Positions 10,942 through 24,352 of a stretch of 64,000 nt of DNA are shown piece by piece. A program made the position numbers and the translations under genes. The notes under the pieces were generated by a model that was given only the letters and a program-made list of their open reading frames with translations, was not told the origin of the DNA and did no database searches. Origin of the DNA: Anagrus nilaparvatae. Taxonomy: Eukaryota; Arthropoda; Insecta; Hymenoptera; Mymaridae. Numbering within the stretch: the stretch's first letter is position 1; each line of letters starts with the position of its first letter. The stretch lies in contig JAKSXM010000007.1 of NCBI GenBank assembly GCA_022575985.1, positions 6,636,501 to 6,700,500 on the forward strand. Reading direction: 5' to 3'.

Positions 10942-11335
10942 AGTAGTTGCCTAACTGTTTTCTCAATATTTAATGAAACTGAATCTAAAGTAAATTATCT
11001 AGACTTAAAAATACCAATTTACCATAAAAAGATCTTAGCACAGTTAAGAATGTTGAATAAATATAATTCAAGAATTATATAACTAAAGATAGAATTAACA
11101 TGACAAAAACTGGAGAGTATTGCAATTATTGTGGGGATGAAAATACTATATTCCATTCAATAAGACATTGTGAACAGTATAAAAAAATAAGGAAAATTTA
11201 ATCCCAGAAATATTAAATAGTGAAATGGAAAATAGTATTTTTTATTTTCTTAATAATTTGGAAGATTCTCAAGCTAGAAAAATGGTTGATTTTATACATA
11301 TAATTTTAAATGAACAAAATAAAATGAATTAACAA
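10942..11335 (+). pseudogene. 3' end of a non-LTR retrotransposon ORF2 (jockey/R1-like)
   Basis: One frame reads through SSCLTVFSIFNETESK and LAQLRMLNKYNSRII. After a frame change a second reads TGEYCNYCGDENTIFHSIRH and on through a Cys. This gives a C-X2-C-X7-H-X4-C finger, the kind found near the C-terminus of jockey, I and R1-type ORF2 proteins. A third frame continues with LIPEILNSEMENSIFYFLNN to a stop near 11331. At least two frame changes and internal stops show that it is dead. The catalytic RT part is absent, as usual for 5'-truncated copies. Confidence 0.7.
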
Positions 11336-11440
11336 CTGTAAAATCTAATAATAAACAGACAAAGTTTATTAATAAATATAAAAGTAAATTCAAACACAAA
11401 ACAAAACAAATGTTAAAAAGTAAAAAATAAAAGTCATAAA

Positions 11441-12841
11441 TGGGTAGATTTAAATGAAGTGAGTGCGACTTACATGGTCGGGTCTTCAAAACTGCCTTAA
11501 AGTGTTTTTTTCTGAAAGTACTACCAAAAATAAGTAACCAGCCCAATTTTTAGCCTCCCAGAGCGAAATCTCGATTTTTGGCAGCCATTTTAGTGTTTTT
11601 GACTGTCGTAAAAAAAGTAAGAAAAATGAGTCATAATTTTTTTTATTATTGCTGTAAAAAACTCACATTAGCATGAAAAATTTTTTCCTTTTAGGTCCGG
11701 ATAGGAAATTTCCCTGGCTATCCCATTACGGGGTCAAAAATTTTTTTTGAGTTGCGCATGCGCAAAGAATCGCTAAGATAGGCTGTTTTTTTTCAAAAGT
11801 CGATTTCTCAAACGCCTATTAGTGAAAAATCTTGTAACCAGGCTTAAAATTTTCGTTAAACCTTATATTTTTTGGCAAAAAAAACATTCCGATGGGACAC
11901 TGCTTTTTGGGAGCTCTAGATAAAAAAATAGCAGCTTTCAAAACCTCATTTTTTACAAATTTCAAATTTCCCGCCAAGTCACGTGACCAATCAAAAATCT
12001 GACCAAAAATTTGGATTCCGCGGGAAATTTTACATAAAGATATGTCTTTTCATGTTTTTAAAAGCGTTTATGTTAAAGCGGCGAAAAACAGTGAAATAAT
12101 AAAGAATTTTCTGAATAATTTTGAATAATTTGGAATAATTTAAAAAATAAAAAAATTCCTTAATAAATGAGATATTTTAATCTTTCAATTTAAAATTTCG
12201 CTGCTTTAACATAAACGCTCTTAAAAACATGAAAACATATATCCTTATGTAAAATTTCCCGCGGAATCCAAATTTTTGATCAGATTTTTGATTGGTCACG
12301 TGACTTGGCGGGAAATTTGAAATTTGTAAAAAATGAGGTTTTGAAAGCTGCTATTTTTTTATCTAGAGCTCCCAAAAAGCAGTGTCCCATCGAAATGTTT
12401 TTTTTGCCAAAAAATATAAAGTTTAACGAAAATTTTAAGCCTGGCTACAAGATTTTTCACTAATAGGCATTTGAGAAATCGACTTTTGAAAAAAAACAGC
12501 CTATCTTAGCGATTCCTCGCGCATGCGCAACTCAAAAAAAAATTTTGACACCGGAATGGGATAGCCAGGGAAATTTCCTATCCGGACCTAAAGGGAAAAA
12601 ATTTTTCATGCTAATGTGAGTTTTTTATAGCAATAATAAAAAAAATTATGACTCATTTTTCTTACTTTTTTTACGACAGTCAAAAACACTAAAATGGCTG
12701 CCAAAAATCGAGATTTCGCTCTGGGAGGCTAAAAATTGGGCTGGTTACTTATTTTTGGTAGTACTTTCAGAAAAAAACACTTTGGGGCAGTTTTGAAGAC
12801 CCGACCATGTAAGTCGCACTCACTTCATTTAAATCTACCCA
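11441..12841. mobile_element. 1.4-kb fold-back (palindromic) element
   Basis: Both ends read TGGGTAGATTTAAATGAAGT inwards. The arms stay nearly perfectly complementary for about 600-650 bp each, with few mismatches (for example CGCCTATTAG against CTAATAGGCA, and one extra base in the CATGCGC region). The loop lies around 12090-12200. No protein is encoded. Internal marks are AAATGGCTGCCAAAAATCG, CGCATGCGCA and a CACGTGAC word. Near-identical arms suggest a recent insertion, or gene conversion between the arms. Confidence 0.9.
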
Positions 12842-13794
12842 AATAAGATTTAAAAAAAAAAAAAAAAAAAATTAATTAACAAAGAATTTTAAATAATTAT
12901 TCTGAATAAAAGCAAAGATGAAAAATAAAAACTCAATAATAAATAAAAGTTAAGAAAAATAATTTTAAATGAAAAAAGGCAAGGATTCGTTAATAAAATC
13001 CTGCTAATTTTTCTAATATCAAATAAAATAAGAATTAAATAAGATAAAAAAAGAAAAACAGAAGAAGTGTATTTTACCTACTATATTTTTTTTTATTGTA
13101 ATTAATTTATTTTCTATTCCATTTGATGTGTAGTTTAAAATATTTCGAATTAAAACTTATCCTTGAAATATGAAACATTGATTTCAGTAGCTGATGTGAC
13201 AAATTAGAATCGATGAGTTCATGACAACTGCATTGATTTTTCTGAAATAATAAATAACGGAAAAATTTATTATTTTAATTTATTTAAAAAATCTTTTTAC
13301 TTTAAAATTAAAAATAAAATGAATAATAAATTGAAATAAATTGATATATAGTTTTTGGTAAAGATTTTTTATTTTTTTTGAAAATAATAAGCTAATTTTG
13401 AGACTCTCAGACGTTACTGATGAGATCTCTGAATCATTATGGTATGAAGATTCAATGCTTTCTCTGAAAAATCTCAAATCACCTTTTTTTTAATTTGGAC
13501 GTAATATCTCATTTTTTTCATTGAAGTATAAAATGACAACCGTCAACAAAAAAGTCTTTTTTAATTTAATTATTTTTTTATAATTGATAGGATAAATTGA
13601 AATTGTTGACCAATTTTCACCTAATATGAATATTTTGTCATTGTTTGAGGAACCATTCTATACCATAAATAACTTGGCAGCGTTTTTTAAAATGTGATGA
13701 TTTTCACGTGAAATATTAAATTAGTTGATTCGGTTAAATAGTTAATTCACATTTATTTGAATTAGAAAAGCGCATTTAATTTATTTAAAATATT
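12842..13794. other. AT-rich DNA with R copy 3 and a GGTTCC-family fragment
   Basis: A poly(A)-rich stretch follows the palindrome. Next come the third, partial R block (about 13100-13400) and a plus-orientation GGTTCC-family fragment (about 13390-13670) that ends TTTGAGGAACC. No gene was recognised. Confidence 0.6.
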
Positions 13795-14515
13795 TTACTT
13801 ATCAAAATTTCTATGATAAAATACGCTGATACATTATCGGTGCTGCAGTTTTTCAAGTTATGTAAAAAATTGTTCATAATGAATGATATTTTTTTCTTTT
13901 AAACTACAATAAAATAAATAAACTAAATTACTTTTTTGTTGATAATTTTTATTTCAAACTCCAGTGAAAAAAATTTAATTTGCATAAAACAAAACAAAAA
14001 ATTGTATTTTTTTATGTTTGTAACAAAAATTTTGAGATGATAAGTAATAAATTTCTTTAAACTATAAATCTAGAGTATTTATAAAACAGGTATTATACAA
14101 AAAAAAAATTAAAAATTGTAGTTTTTGTTTTTTGACGGAAAAAATTTTGAGACGATAATTTTGACAAATTTGGGTATCAGATACGAAATATCGATCCGAA
14201 ACTAATACTTCCATAGAAAAAAATTAATATTACGTCCAAATTAAAAAAAAAAAGTACCTGCAGATATTTTTGACAAAAAATTTGAAAAAAATGCAGGTCC
14301 TAATACCACAATAAAACCGGTTTTATAGCTTCTAAAGGTCTCTGAGGAACCAAAAAGAAAATTTTTAATATAATAATGGTTCCTCTAGAGTCAAGAAATT
14401 ATAATAGTTTTTTTAATGCTTTTACTTCAATAAAATAAAACAAATTGTAATTATTTTTAAATTGAGCTTACCTATAAGCTTTTGTATACTTTTTTGGAAT
14501 TTTAGATGTTTTTTA
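13795..14515. repeat. segmental duplication, copy 1 (copy 2 at about 15955-16800)
   Basis: Both copies carry TTTTTTGTTGATAAT, then TTTGCATAAAACAAAACAAA, AACAAAAATTTTGAGA, an inverted GGTTCC-family piece and AATTTTTAATATAATAATGG, in the same order. Scattered differences show that the duplication is not very recent. No coding content. Confidence 0.75.
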
Positions 14516-14984
14516 AACTATTTTCTTTTTGAATACTTAGATTTTAAATCAAAATAAAAAAAACTTCCAGCACGTTCAATTGTCAGTTTAATATTCAATT
14601 GTTTATTGGAAACGATTTGTGCGTGTTGTTAATGTTTATGGCTTTTAAAAGTCGATGTTTACCATGGAAATACTGAGTCAGACAAGTAGGAAACTTAAAT
14701 TATTATTTTTAAAATTATTAATAATTTTATTAAACGTTTCTAGTATTTTAAATACAGTACAGGGATTTTAAAAGTTTAGACATGAACACAAGCAAAATCA
14801 GATCGATAAAATTACATAAGACCCATGACTAATTTAGTACTTGACCTGCAGTGCAGACTTATTATCATACCAACATTAATAACTTAGTTAAAAGTTGCAC
14901 TGTTTTCTGATATTCTAATCATTTAACGTTTATCCCATTTCAATTTATATTAGTTATGCTCAATGACATGTATATTTACTTTTT

Positions 14985-15175
14985 TGCCCTCCCGGGCGTA
15001 AAACTCGCACGTAAAGAATTCTCTGAACTCGTTCTACGCCTAGGGGGGCAAAAAATAGTGTAAGCACCATGGGCGAAATACTTTAGACACGAGCGTGAAC
15101 ACAAATCACTCGTGCCCGGCTTCGCCGAGCACTCGTGATAGTGCTCACGCTAGTGCCGAAACTTTTACGCCCTTG
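14985..15175. mobile_element. short element with GGGCGTAAAA termini, copy 1
   Basis: The ends read GGGCGTAAAACTCG and, inverted, CTTTTACGCCC. The centre has GGCTTCGCCGAGCACTCGTG. A diverged copy lies at 43209-43355. At about 190 bp it looks like a MITE. Its high GC content stands out from its surroundings. Confidence 0.6.
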
Positions 15176-15954
15176 ATACTTAAAATACTATTTTGTTATT
15201 GACAAATAAAGTTCTTACATATCCATCTTTCTATCTATCTTATTATTATAGAATTTATTTGTCTAATAGACAAAATACAGTACACTCTTGTTTTATAAAA
15301 TTAATTAATTAATTTAAATAATATATAAATAAAACGAAAGCTCTTTTTCACTTTTTTTTCTTTTAATAAAGTCATAAATAATATTTTTTTAATGTCACAC
15401 TATGCATTTATTGGTAAATTAACGAAAAATTTTTCTGGAGCATATGTGTTCAAAATGTCGCCACCGTCCGCAGTCCTTTTGCTTAAGTATAAACTTTGAG
15501 TATTAACGAACGGCTTAAAATTTGAACTTAAATTTTTCTGTAGAACGCATATGACGTATTTAAGTCCCAAAAACTCATTTTTTTCAACGAAACAAATTTT
15601 CATGCAATCCTCTTAGCTTATCGTCACATATAAGTCTGTCCCTCGATTTTAGCTTTTTTTAAGCTTCCCACCATTTACGGAAGTGCACTCTATATTTATG
15701 CACTTGAAAGCACTGCTGTATTTTTTTTCTTACTTAACCACTCATTTATGAAGCGTAGAAAACTTAAAATTTTAAATATGAAAGCTTTAACTATGAAAAT
15801 TAAAACTATTAAATTTTTAAAATGCATTTACAAAAAAAAAAAATGTCGCCACCGTCCATTTTGTTTTCTCCAAGTGTATGCCATATACTACTTAATATGT
15901 CTTGTTCAGTTATCGGTTTTGATGAAAAAATAAGGTACCCCAAAATTATATATA
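15176..15954. other. AT-rich spacer with a short shared repeat
   Basis: No gene was recognised. The words AAATGTCGCCACCGTCC occur at about 15454 and again at about 15840, so a short GC-rich repeat is present twice. A 67-codon minus-strand frame at 15400-15603 contains a phrase RTADGGDIL but has no visible family match. Confidence 0.4.
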
Positions 15955-16800
15955 TTTTACTTATCAAAATTTATATTATAAAATACGCTGCTAAACTATT
16001 GGCACTGCAGTGAAACAAGTTATATTACAAAATCTCTCTTCTCTTAAACAATACCAAAATAAAAAAACTAAATGAGCTTTTTGTTGATAATTCTTATTTC
16101 AAACTCCCGTGAAAAAAATTTAAGTTTGCATAAAACAAAACAAAAAATTGTATTTTTTAATATTTGTAACAAAAATTTTGAGACAATAAGTAATAACTTA
16201 AAATTTGCGTGCTTGATTGCAAAAAAAGAAAATTTTGATTATTATAACAAAAGTAAAATAAAAAAAAATTATTAGACACACGCAATCCAAGTAGGTGGAC
16301 AATATGAGACGAAATATAGTGACACCGAATTTTTTTAAACTAGAACTCTTGAGTACATAAAAAAGGTATTATACAAAATAAAAAATAAAGAATTGTAGTT
16401 TTATTGTTTTTTAACGGGAAACATTTTGAGAAAAAAATTTTGATTAATTTAGGTATCAAATACGAAATATCAACGATTCACTAAAACTAGTACTTCCATA
16501 GAAAAAAATGAGGTATTACGTCCAAATTAAAATTTAAAATTACTTGGAGATTTTTTTGACTAAAATGTAGGTCTTAATACCATAAGGGTTTGGAGATGTC
16601 ATGGGTTACACCGATATTATTGGTTAAAAACCGGTTTTATAGCTTCTAAGTGTCTCTATGAGGAAACAAAAAGAAAATTTTTAATATAATAATGGCTCCT
16701 TTTTGCATCAAAAAATTATAATTACTTTCTAATGCTTTAAGTTTAGTAAAATAAAACAAGTTGAAATTATTTTAAATTGAGTTTATCTACGCTTTTTTAT
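15955..16800. repeat. segmental duplication, copy 2
   Basis: The partner of 13795-14515, in the same orientation and order. It includes a minus-orientation fragment of the GGTTCC family (16430-16710) with the ACCGGTTTTATAGCTTCTAA block. Confidence 0.75.
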
Positions 16801-18805
16801 ACAAATACGGAAGTTGAAGCTGGTTGAAGTGAAGTAAAATAAAATGTCAATGAATAATTTATTCATTAAATTTTATTGTGATTTTTAAGATTATGACGGA
16901 AATTGACTTACATAAAATTTAATAGAGACCTAATATTTTGTTGAATAGATTTTTCACAAATATTATCCGGTATTTTCTCGCTTTTTTTCTCGTTGTTAAT
17001 AATTTACCTACGAACATGTCATATTGTTTTCTATAAAATGATAAGACACGATTTAAACTAATAGTATATTTGAATTATTGAATTATGCTGCCATATTTTT
17101 TCTCAAATAAAGTAATTTTTTGCAACCATTGATAAATTTCCGTAAGATTTGAAAAATCTAAAAAATCATTTTTCTTCAAAAATAAGTCTTTTTTTATACA
17201 TAAAAGGTAAAAAACGCTTAATTTTTTTTTTACTTTATTTTTTAAAATTTAACAAAAAAATGCTGTCTTGACACTTTTTGAGCAATATAAATCACTGACA
17301 AACAGAAAATGTTAAATGCTATATCTTTAAAAATAAAAAGAATCTTTCCATCTCCTGAGTATACTTTGTTTTGAATTATTTTTTTATATAAAAAATAAGT
17401 AAATTCACAAAAAAAATTTAACAAATAATTTATAACTGTTATTATATTGTTTGTTTTTTTTTATACGTTTTTTTTTGTCAAATTTGCAGGTACTTTCAAT
17501 TCTATTATTATAAAAAAATGAAAAATTATAAGTTTAAAATTTAGAAATTAAGATTATTAATGATAAATTCAGGTCAATTTTTTAAGTTTCAAGTGTGTCA
17601 ATACCTAATTTTAAACTGAAAACTTTTGTTCGGTGCTGTATACTAAAAAAAGTAAAATAACTATAATGAACTTAGAACTTTCATTTTTACTTTACATCTC
17701 AAAGATCTCTTAATTAGTCTATTTTGTAAATTTTATAAATCTATCGCTGTTTCTTTCTCATTATTAATTCATAAACTAAAATTACCTGAAATAGTCAAAT
17801 ATTTTTGGTAACCTCAAGAATTTACTTAAAATTTGTCAACATGGATATTGGGCATGTATCCAAGTATTTAAAAAAATGCCTTTAGACCATCGTGAACCTT
17901 CGAAATATTATAAGAAAACAGATTCATAAAATTGAATCGAAACTATTCCCTGTGATATTTAGAATAAGACAAGTAAAGTATCTGAGAATGCCATAAATAC
18001 TTAAAAAAAGAGAAAAGGAAGGTATTTTACTTGTCCCATTTTGAATATCAGTGGGTTTATACAAAGGAAGTTTTTTCAATAAAAGAAACCAATTCCTAAC
18101 TGTGAAGGTACAATTTCGAGAGGGTGACTTTTTAACAAAGTTTTGTAAAATCGCATTTATAAAATAACGAATTTAATATACAGTTTTTTGAAATAATAAC
18201 TTTTTAGTCCCATTTTATACTAAAATATCAATTAAAAAAAAAAACCCATGTGGATTAGCGTGGTTAACTTTTTTATCATTCCAATACAAGTAAAATTTTT
18301 ACATAATATTTTTGTGAATTTCCGTACAATAGATTTTAAATTAACCCAATGTTTTAAAAACAAAATTTTATGTTTAAAAAATAATTCAACTAATGTAAGA
18401 TTTCAATACTTTTCTTCAAAAAAAAAAAAAAAAATTCAAACGCGCGACTTTTATTTTACCTATTTCCTATTTTTTTTTTTTTAATTTTTATAAAGAAAAC
18501 TCATAAAATAACTAATAAGCAATAAAATACAGTCTATTGTCTATAAAAATTTTGCAATAAAATTAACAGTAAGGTTTTACAGTTTAATATACTGTTTTTT
18601 ATTTTTTATAAAAAATTGATTTTAAAGTCATAACTATTTTTTTTTTTTTAATATTCTTACGAAACAAAATTTTTGGATCAAATTTTTAGAAATCCTTAGG
18701 GATTATGAGTATATAAGCATGAGAAATATTTTACTTTTAGTAAAAATTCTATAAATAAAAATTCCCGCTAAAATCATTACAGAAAATTGGAGAACTGATA
18801 TAATA
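16801..18805. other. AT-rich DNA without recognised genes
   Basis: Only a weak imperfect hairpin at about 17940-18055 (GACAAGTAAAGTA against ATTTTACTTGTC) stands out. Long A or T runs occur near 18410-18480 and 18640. Short open frames are Lys-, Phe- and Asn-rich and look random. Confidence 0.55.
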
Positions 18806-20082
18806 CTCCAGTCAAATCAGGGGGGGGGGTATTGTTTGTGGCCGCCCCCAGATTTGGTCTACTATAGGTTTTTTGGGTCGCTGAACACGAAAATCGGGGT
18901 CTTTTCTATGCGCAATTGGGGCTTGACCCTTAAATCGGGCAAAACTGCCCCTAAAAAGGGCATTTTTGCTTTATTCGTTTTTTGGGTAGCTGATAACGAA
19001 TATTGCAGTTATAACTATGAAAAATTACCCCTTCACCCTTAAATTGGACAAAACTACCCCTAAAAGGAGTGTTTTCACTACTTTCATTCTAGCCCTCCAA
19101 GATTTGATCTAATAGGGTTTTTTTGGGTGGCTGATCACGAAAATCCGCGTGTTTTCAATTAAAATTAGGTCTTTACCATTAAATTAGCCTGGTGAAGAGG
19201 CGTTTAGTTATGGACAATTTAAGGGTCAAGCCCCAATTTTTAATTGAAAAGACAAAAATTAAAAGACAACCTAAGGTAGAAGAGTTACGTTTTAATTAAA
19301 AAGACATGTGATCAGTGCCCCAAAAAATCCTATTACACCAAATCTTGAAGGGCTAGATTAAAAGTACCCCTTTAGGGGCAGCTTTGCGCAATTTAAGGGT
19401 GAAGGGGTAATTTTGCATAGTTATAACTGCAATATTTATTATCAGTAACCCAAAAAACCCCCGTATACCAAATTTCAAAGGCTTGCAGTGAATACAGCAA
19501 AAATGCCCTAGTTAAGGGCAGATTTGACCAATTTAAGGGTGAAGGGGTAATTTTTCATAGTTTTAACTGCAATATTCGTTATCAGCGACCCAAAAAACCC
19601 CCGTATACCAAATTTCATAGGTTTACAGTGAATACAGCAAAAATGCCCTTTTTAGGGGCAGTTTTGCCCGATTTAAGGGTGAAGGGGTAATTTTTCATAG
19701 TTATAACTGCAATATTCGTTATCAGCGACCCAAAAAACCCCCGTATACCAAATTTCATAGGTTTACAATGAATACAGCAAAAATGCCCTTTTTAGGGGCA
19801 GTTTTGCCCGATTTAAGGGTCAAGAAGTAATTTTTCATAGTTATAACTGCAATATTTGTTATCAGCGACCCAAAAAACCCCCGTATACCAAATTTCAAAG
19901 GCTTACAATGAATACAGCAAAAATGCCCTTTTTAGGGGCAGTTTTGTCCGATTTAAGGGTAAAGCCCCAATTGCGCATAGAAAAAACCCCGATTTTCGTG
20001 TTCAGCGACCCAAAAAACCTATAGTAGACCAAATCTGGTAGCGGCCACAAACAATACCACCAAAACCGTGATTTTACTGGAG
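18806..20082. mobile_element. TA-flanked palindromic element with internal tandem array
   Basis: CTCCAGTCAAATC at 18806 is matched inverted by the ACTGGAG ending at 20082. Both ends are flanked by TA (18804-18805 and 20083-20084). The inner 130 bp of each end also match inverted, around GTATTGTTTGTGGCCGC and CAATTGGGGCTTGACCC. The target TA suggests a Tc1/mariner-type mobiliser. No transposase is present. The interior carries a 140-bp tandem array and several copies of the GGGTCGCTGAACACGAA motif. Confidence 0.8.
19345..20050 (+). repeat. 140-bp tandem repeat, five units
   Basis: GAATACAGCAAAAATGCCC recurs with an exact 140-bp spacing (phase points 19488, 19628, 19768 and 19908), and a more diverged unit precedes them. 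Each unit holds TTAAGGGTGAAGGGGTAATT and an inverted TATCAGCGACCCAAAAAA motif. Confidence 0.9.
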
Positions 20083-20830
20083 TATAAATTGTAAAAAAAG
20101 TTTCCATTATATCCCGAATCAAAAAGATTATCTGGAGTATCTTCAAATAAAATGATTTTTGATGATTCAGCAAGGAATCTCTCAATTTTTAAGGTACTTA
20201 ACTCTAATATTTCATAATAAATTTTTGATACGACCTTGTTGGACCAATAATAAATCTTTATTTTCATAGCTTTTAAGTTGGGGTATGTGGTTACCCCGAA
20301 TTCTCGGGTACCCGACCCAAAAGTTCGGTCTTTTTTTTCGAGTCGGGTTAGGTTGGCTTTCGGGTATATCCCGAGGTATATCCGAAAAGTTTCAGAGGTC
20401 TGCAGATACAGGTTTTAGATAGGAAATTTTCCTGGAATTAAGTATAAACATAAAAATTGGCACCGTGTCATATTTTAATATAGTTGATCCATCCAAATCA
20501 GATTTTTCAAAATTCCAGGCATTACCTTCCTTTTAGGTAATTTTCACTAAGAATGACTTAAATTGTAACAACTGGAACGGCTCACATTTTCCGATTTTTT
20601 GGGTTTCCACGTATAAATTTAAAAAAACGGTTTCAAAATTCAAAAATCCAAATTTCCGTTCAATGGTTGTTTTTTAATAATTTTTTTAGAATTTTTTCAT
20701 GCTTTTATATAATGAATCAAAATTTGGAGTCTGAGAGCTTTAAAATCGGTCCAAAATTTTAAAAATTCACAGAGACGGCTAGAAATTATTTTAACACATC
20801 AAAATTTAGAGAGCGAGGACATTTTATATA

Positions 20831-21259
20831 CACTGTACAAAGTAACTTTCTTAGATTTACAAAAAAAATAGAATTTTTTCGAAAAATTAGTAAATTTTCA
20901 AAAAATTTTGTAAATATTCGATAAAAATCGTAAATTTACTAAGTTTAGTATATTCTCGGAAAATTCGAGAATTCTCGATTTTTTTTTTGTGAATTTACGA
21001 AAAAAGTTGTAATTTCACAACTATTTTTCGGAAATTTACAACTATTTTTTGAAAATTTTCGAAAAAAAATTGTAAATTATCAATTTTTCTTGCGAATTCA
21101 CAAAAAAAAATCGAGAATACTCCAATTTTTTTTTTAATATACTAAATTTAGTAAATATACGATTTTTTTCGAATATTTACAAATTTTTTCGAAAATTTAC
21201 TAATTTTTCGAAAATGTTCTAATTTTTTTGTTAATATAAGAAAGTTACTTTTTACAGTG
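20831..21259. mobile_element. 429-bp MITE, CACTGTA termini, TA target
   Basis: It starts CACTGTACAAAGTAACTTTC and ends, inverted, GAAAGTTACTTTTTACAGTG, with TA on both sides. The interior is a chain of imperfect hairpins made of TTTCGAAAATTTAC-like words. A second copy lies at 34338-34761 and a damaged relative ends at 47399. The TA target and CAGTG ends fit a Tc1/mariner-mobilised MITE. Confidence 0.85.
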
Positions 21260-21270
21260 TATTATAAGAC

Positions 21271-23573
21271 ACGGTAGGCTTAAAAAAATTTAAATCCGAT
21301 GGAAAATTACCTCGACTTTTTTTTTCTAGAAATTTTATATATGATGTAAATAGTGCGTAAAAAAATTTTTGAGCTGATTCCCCGAGGGATTTAAATTTTT
21401 TGTGGGCGGATGTGAATTTTTGGTTGCTTTGAGATGCAATATTTTTGAAAAGTTTTTTTTAATAAATACTATTATTTAAACGAATGTGTGTACTCAAATA
21501 TGAATGAAAAACTATCTTTGCGCATGAACATACTTAAATTTGTATGTATGTTGGTATGTGGGTACGTATATGAGCTTGTATGTGTGAGTTAAATGACAAT
21601 TAAAAACTTATAATTTATGAAATAAAAACTAATAAATAGATAAAAAAATATACGTATAATTAAGTATGTGTGTCTAATGTCTATGTATGTGTGTATGTGA
21701 GAACGTGAACTTATGTGTGACTTTATATGTATTTGTGTGTGCATCTGTGCATTTCCACGAGAAAATACGTCTTATGAGCACCAAAAATGAAAAAAAAAAA
21801 ATTGACGAGGCCGCGATTACCACCATAATTTTCTGGTAGTTTGGACTCTATAGAATGCAAAAAAAAACGTGAACATGGAATCGGCGATGGATGCCAAAAA
21901 GATTTTGCCACTTTTATGTCAAAAAGCACGTTTTTCGTATCTCAGCTACCCCAAATTTTTAAAATAAATTTTTAGATAAATAAAATTTAAAAAAATAAAG
22001 ATAAAAAATTTGATTTCCAGGGAAAAACCACTCCAGAAGAAAAAAAACTTTTCTTTTTACGATGAAATTTAGCCAAGTTATCATCAATTTAATGTTTTAC
22101 TCAAATTTGTCTTAAGAAAGATTGAAGTTTTATATTAAAAAAATCTTGATTCTGAATTTTAAACATGCATTACTCGCTTGATTTTCATCGTAAAATAACA
22201 ATTTTTTTTTAATATCGATTAATTTTTTCCCGAGCATTCATTTCTTGAAGAAAAAAAACATTTTTTTTTACCACATTTCAACTCTTAGGTCAAAAATCAA
22301 TGAAAATCTGTGTTAAATAAATTTTGCTACTTACAGCATTCAAAGTTTTTTGATCTAAAAATTAAAATTTTGTCAATAAAAATGATTTCTTTCTTGAAGA
22401 AATGAATACTCTGGGAGAAATTAATCGATATTTAAAAAAAATTTATTATTTTACGATAAACATCAAGCTAGTAATGCATGTTTTAAGTTCAGAAGCAGGC
22501 TTATTACAATAGAATTTCAATCATTTTTAAGACAAATTTCAGAAATAATATGCATTATTCGCTTGATTTTCATTGAAAATAATAAATTTTTTTTTTAAAT
22601 CAATTAATTTTTCCCTGAGTATTCATTTCTTAAAGAAAAAAAATCATTTTTACTGACCAAAAGTCAGTTTTTAGGTCAGCAACTGTGTTAAGTAAATTTT
22701 GCTACTTACAGTTTTGACCTGAAAATTGAAATTTTGTCAAAAAAAATGATTTTTTTTCTTAAAGAATTGAATACTCAGGGAAAAATTAATTGATTTTTAA
22801 AAAAAATTTATTATTTTACGATGAAAATCAAGCGAGTAATGTATGTTTAAAGTTCAGAAACAGACTTTTTTTAATATTTTTTAAGACAAGTTTGAATAAA
22901 ATCTTAAATTGACGATAAATTGGCTAAATTTCATAGTACAAAGAAAAGTTTTCTTTTATTCTGGAGTGGTTTTTCCCTAGAGATCATTTTTTATTTTACG
23001 TAAAAATGAAAAATTTGTTATTTATTAAATAAAATTTATTCCCTAAAATTAAATTTTTTAAAGTTATTTAGATTTCCCACTCCCCCCAAAATGTATTTAC
23101 GCATAAATACCCACACAAATACACATACAGTAACATATACGTTTACACTAACACATACACACATATACAGATACACATACATACTCATACATATATTTTT
23201 TTATCTAAAAATTAGTTTTTTTTGCATAAATTATAAGTTATTAATTGTCATTTAACTCACACATACAAGTGCATATACGCATACACATACCAACATACAT
23301 ACAAAATTAAGTATATTAATGTGCAAAGATAGTTTTTCATTCATATTTGAGTACACACATTCGTTTAAATAATAATATTTATTAAAAAAAACTTTTCAAA
23401 AATATTGCATCTCAAAGCAACCAAAAATTCACATCCGCCCACAAAAAATTTAAATCCCTCGGGGAATCAGCTCAAAAATTTTTTTACGCACTATTCACAT
23501 GATATATAAAATTTCTAGAAAAAAAAAGTCGAGGTAATTTTACTTCGGATTTAAATTTTTTTAAGCCTACCGT
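21271..23573. mobile_element. 2.3-kb inner palindrome
   Basis: ACGGTAGGCTTAAAAAAATT at 21271 is matched inverted at 23554-23573. The arms continue through ATTCCCCGAGGGATTTAAAT, GGATGTGAATTTTTGG and GAATGTGTGTACTCAAATAT. A purine/pyrimidine-alternating tract (TATGTATGT) is mirrored by ACATACATAC. The centre has four inverted or direct copies of a block with ATTTATTATTTTACGATGAA. No coding capacity was seen. Confidence 0.85.
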
Positions 23574-24352
23574 GAAGATCATTGTGAATAGTTACAGCTC
23601 ATTTGGAAGACCCCATTTGCAAGTCAACGTACGTTTCACATGGAATCAGTCAATAATAATTATTTTTTTTTAGTATGTTTTTCCTGAAAGTTTTCTTTGT
23701 TAAGATCGAATAAAAATTTTCACAAAAATATTCATACGAACATAATTCCAGTGTAATTTCCGATTCAAAACTGTTATACCTGTGGACCTCTAAAGCTTTT
23801 GGGTATACCCGAAAACCGACTCGATCCGAAAAATGCGAGGCCGACTCGAAGCTTCGGGTCGGTTAACCGTGCATCCTTACTTTCAAGTTATCCTTAATCT
23901 TGATTCAATTATAAAAATCCAGGATATGCCCATATAGGTTTTTTGGGTCGCTAATCAAGAATTTAGACTTTCATTTCGAATTTCTTTTTCATAAACACTC
24001 AATATTTCACCCTTAAAATAGCTAAAAATACCCCTAATATGGGCATATCCTAGACGATCAAAGTGCGAATATAACAAAAACTCACCTTTTAGGGGTAGTT
24101 TTAGCTACTTCAAGGGTGAAACATTGATTATTTATGAAAAAGAAATCGAAATTCTTGATTAGCGGCCCAAAAAACGTATAATAACGTACTTTGGACACTC
24201 AAAGTGCAAAATTAGCAAAAACACCCGTTTTAGGGGTAGTTATTATTAGCTATTTAAGGGTGAAATATTGAATTTTTATGAAAAAGGAGTCCGAATTAGA
24301 AATAATAATTATTAATTTTTAATTATTCCGGATTAGCGACCCATAAACCCAT

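Larger units (their letters stand above)
20281..23880. mobile_element. outer diverged palindromic element
   Basis: The left end (20281-20410) and right end (23765-23880) are imperfect inverted repeats built on CGACCCGAA, CGAGTCGG and TCGGGTATA words, about two-thirds identical by eye. Between them lie an inserted 429-bp MITE and a much better preserved inner palindrome. The differing arm quality shows that the outer element is older than the inner one. Confidence 0.55.

Noticed and set aside
11292..11546. An 84-codon minus-strand frame
   Set aside because: It crosses the boundary between the retrotransposon tail and the fold-back element, so it cannot be a real gene.
15400..15603. A 67-codon minus-strand frame with RTADGGDILNTY
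   Set aside because: A short GC-rich repeat shared with about 15840 explains the better composition; no family is recognised.
19856..20185. Open frames on both strands within the 18.8-kb element
   Set aside because: They repeat with the 140-bp array and the inverted ends and have no protein signature; they are a by-product of the repeat's GC content.
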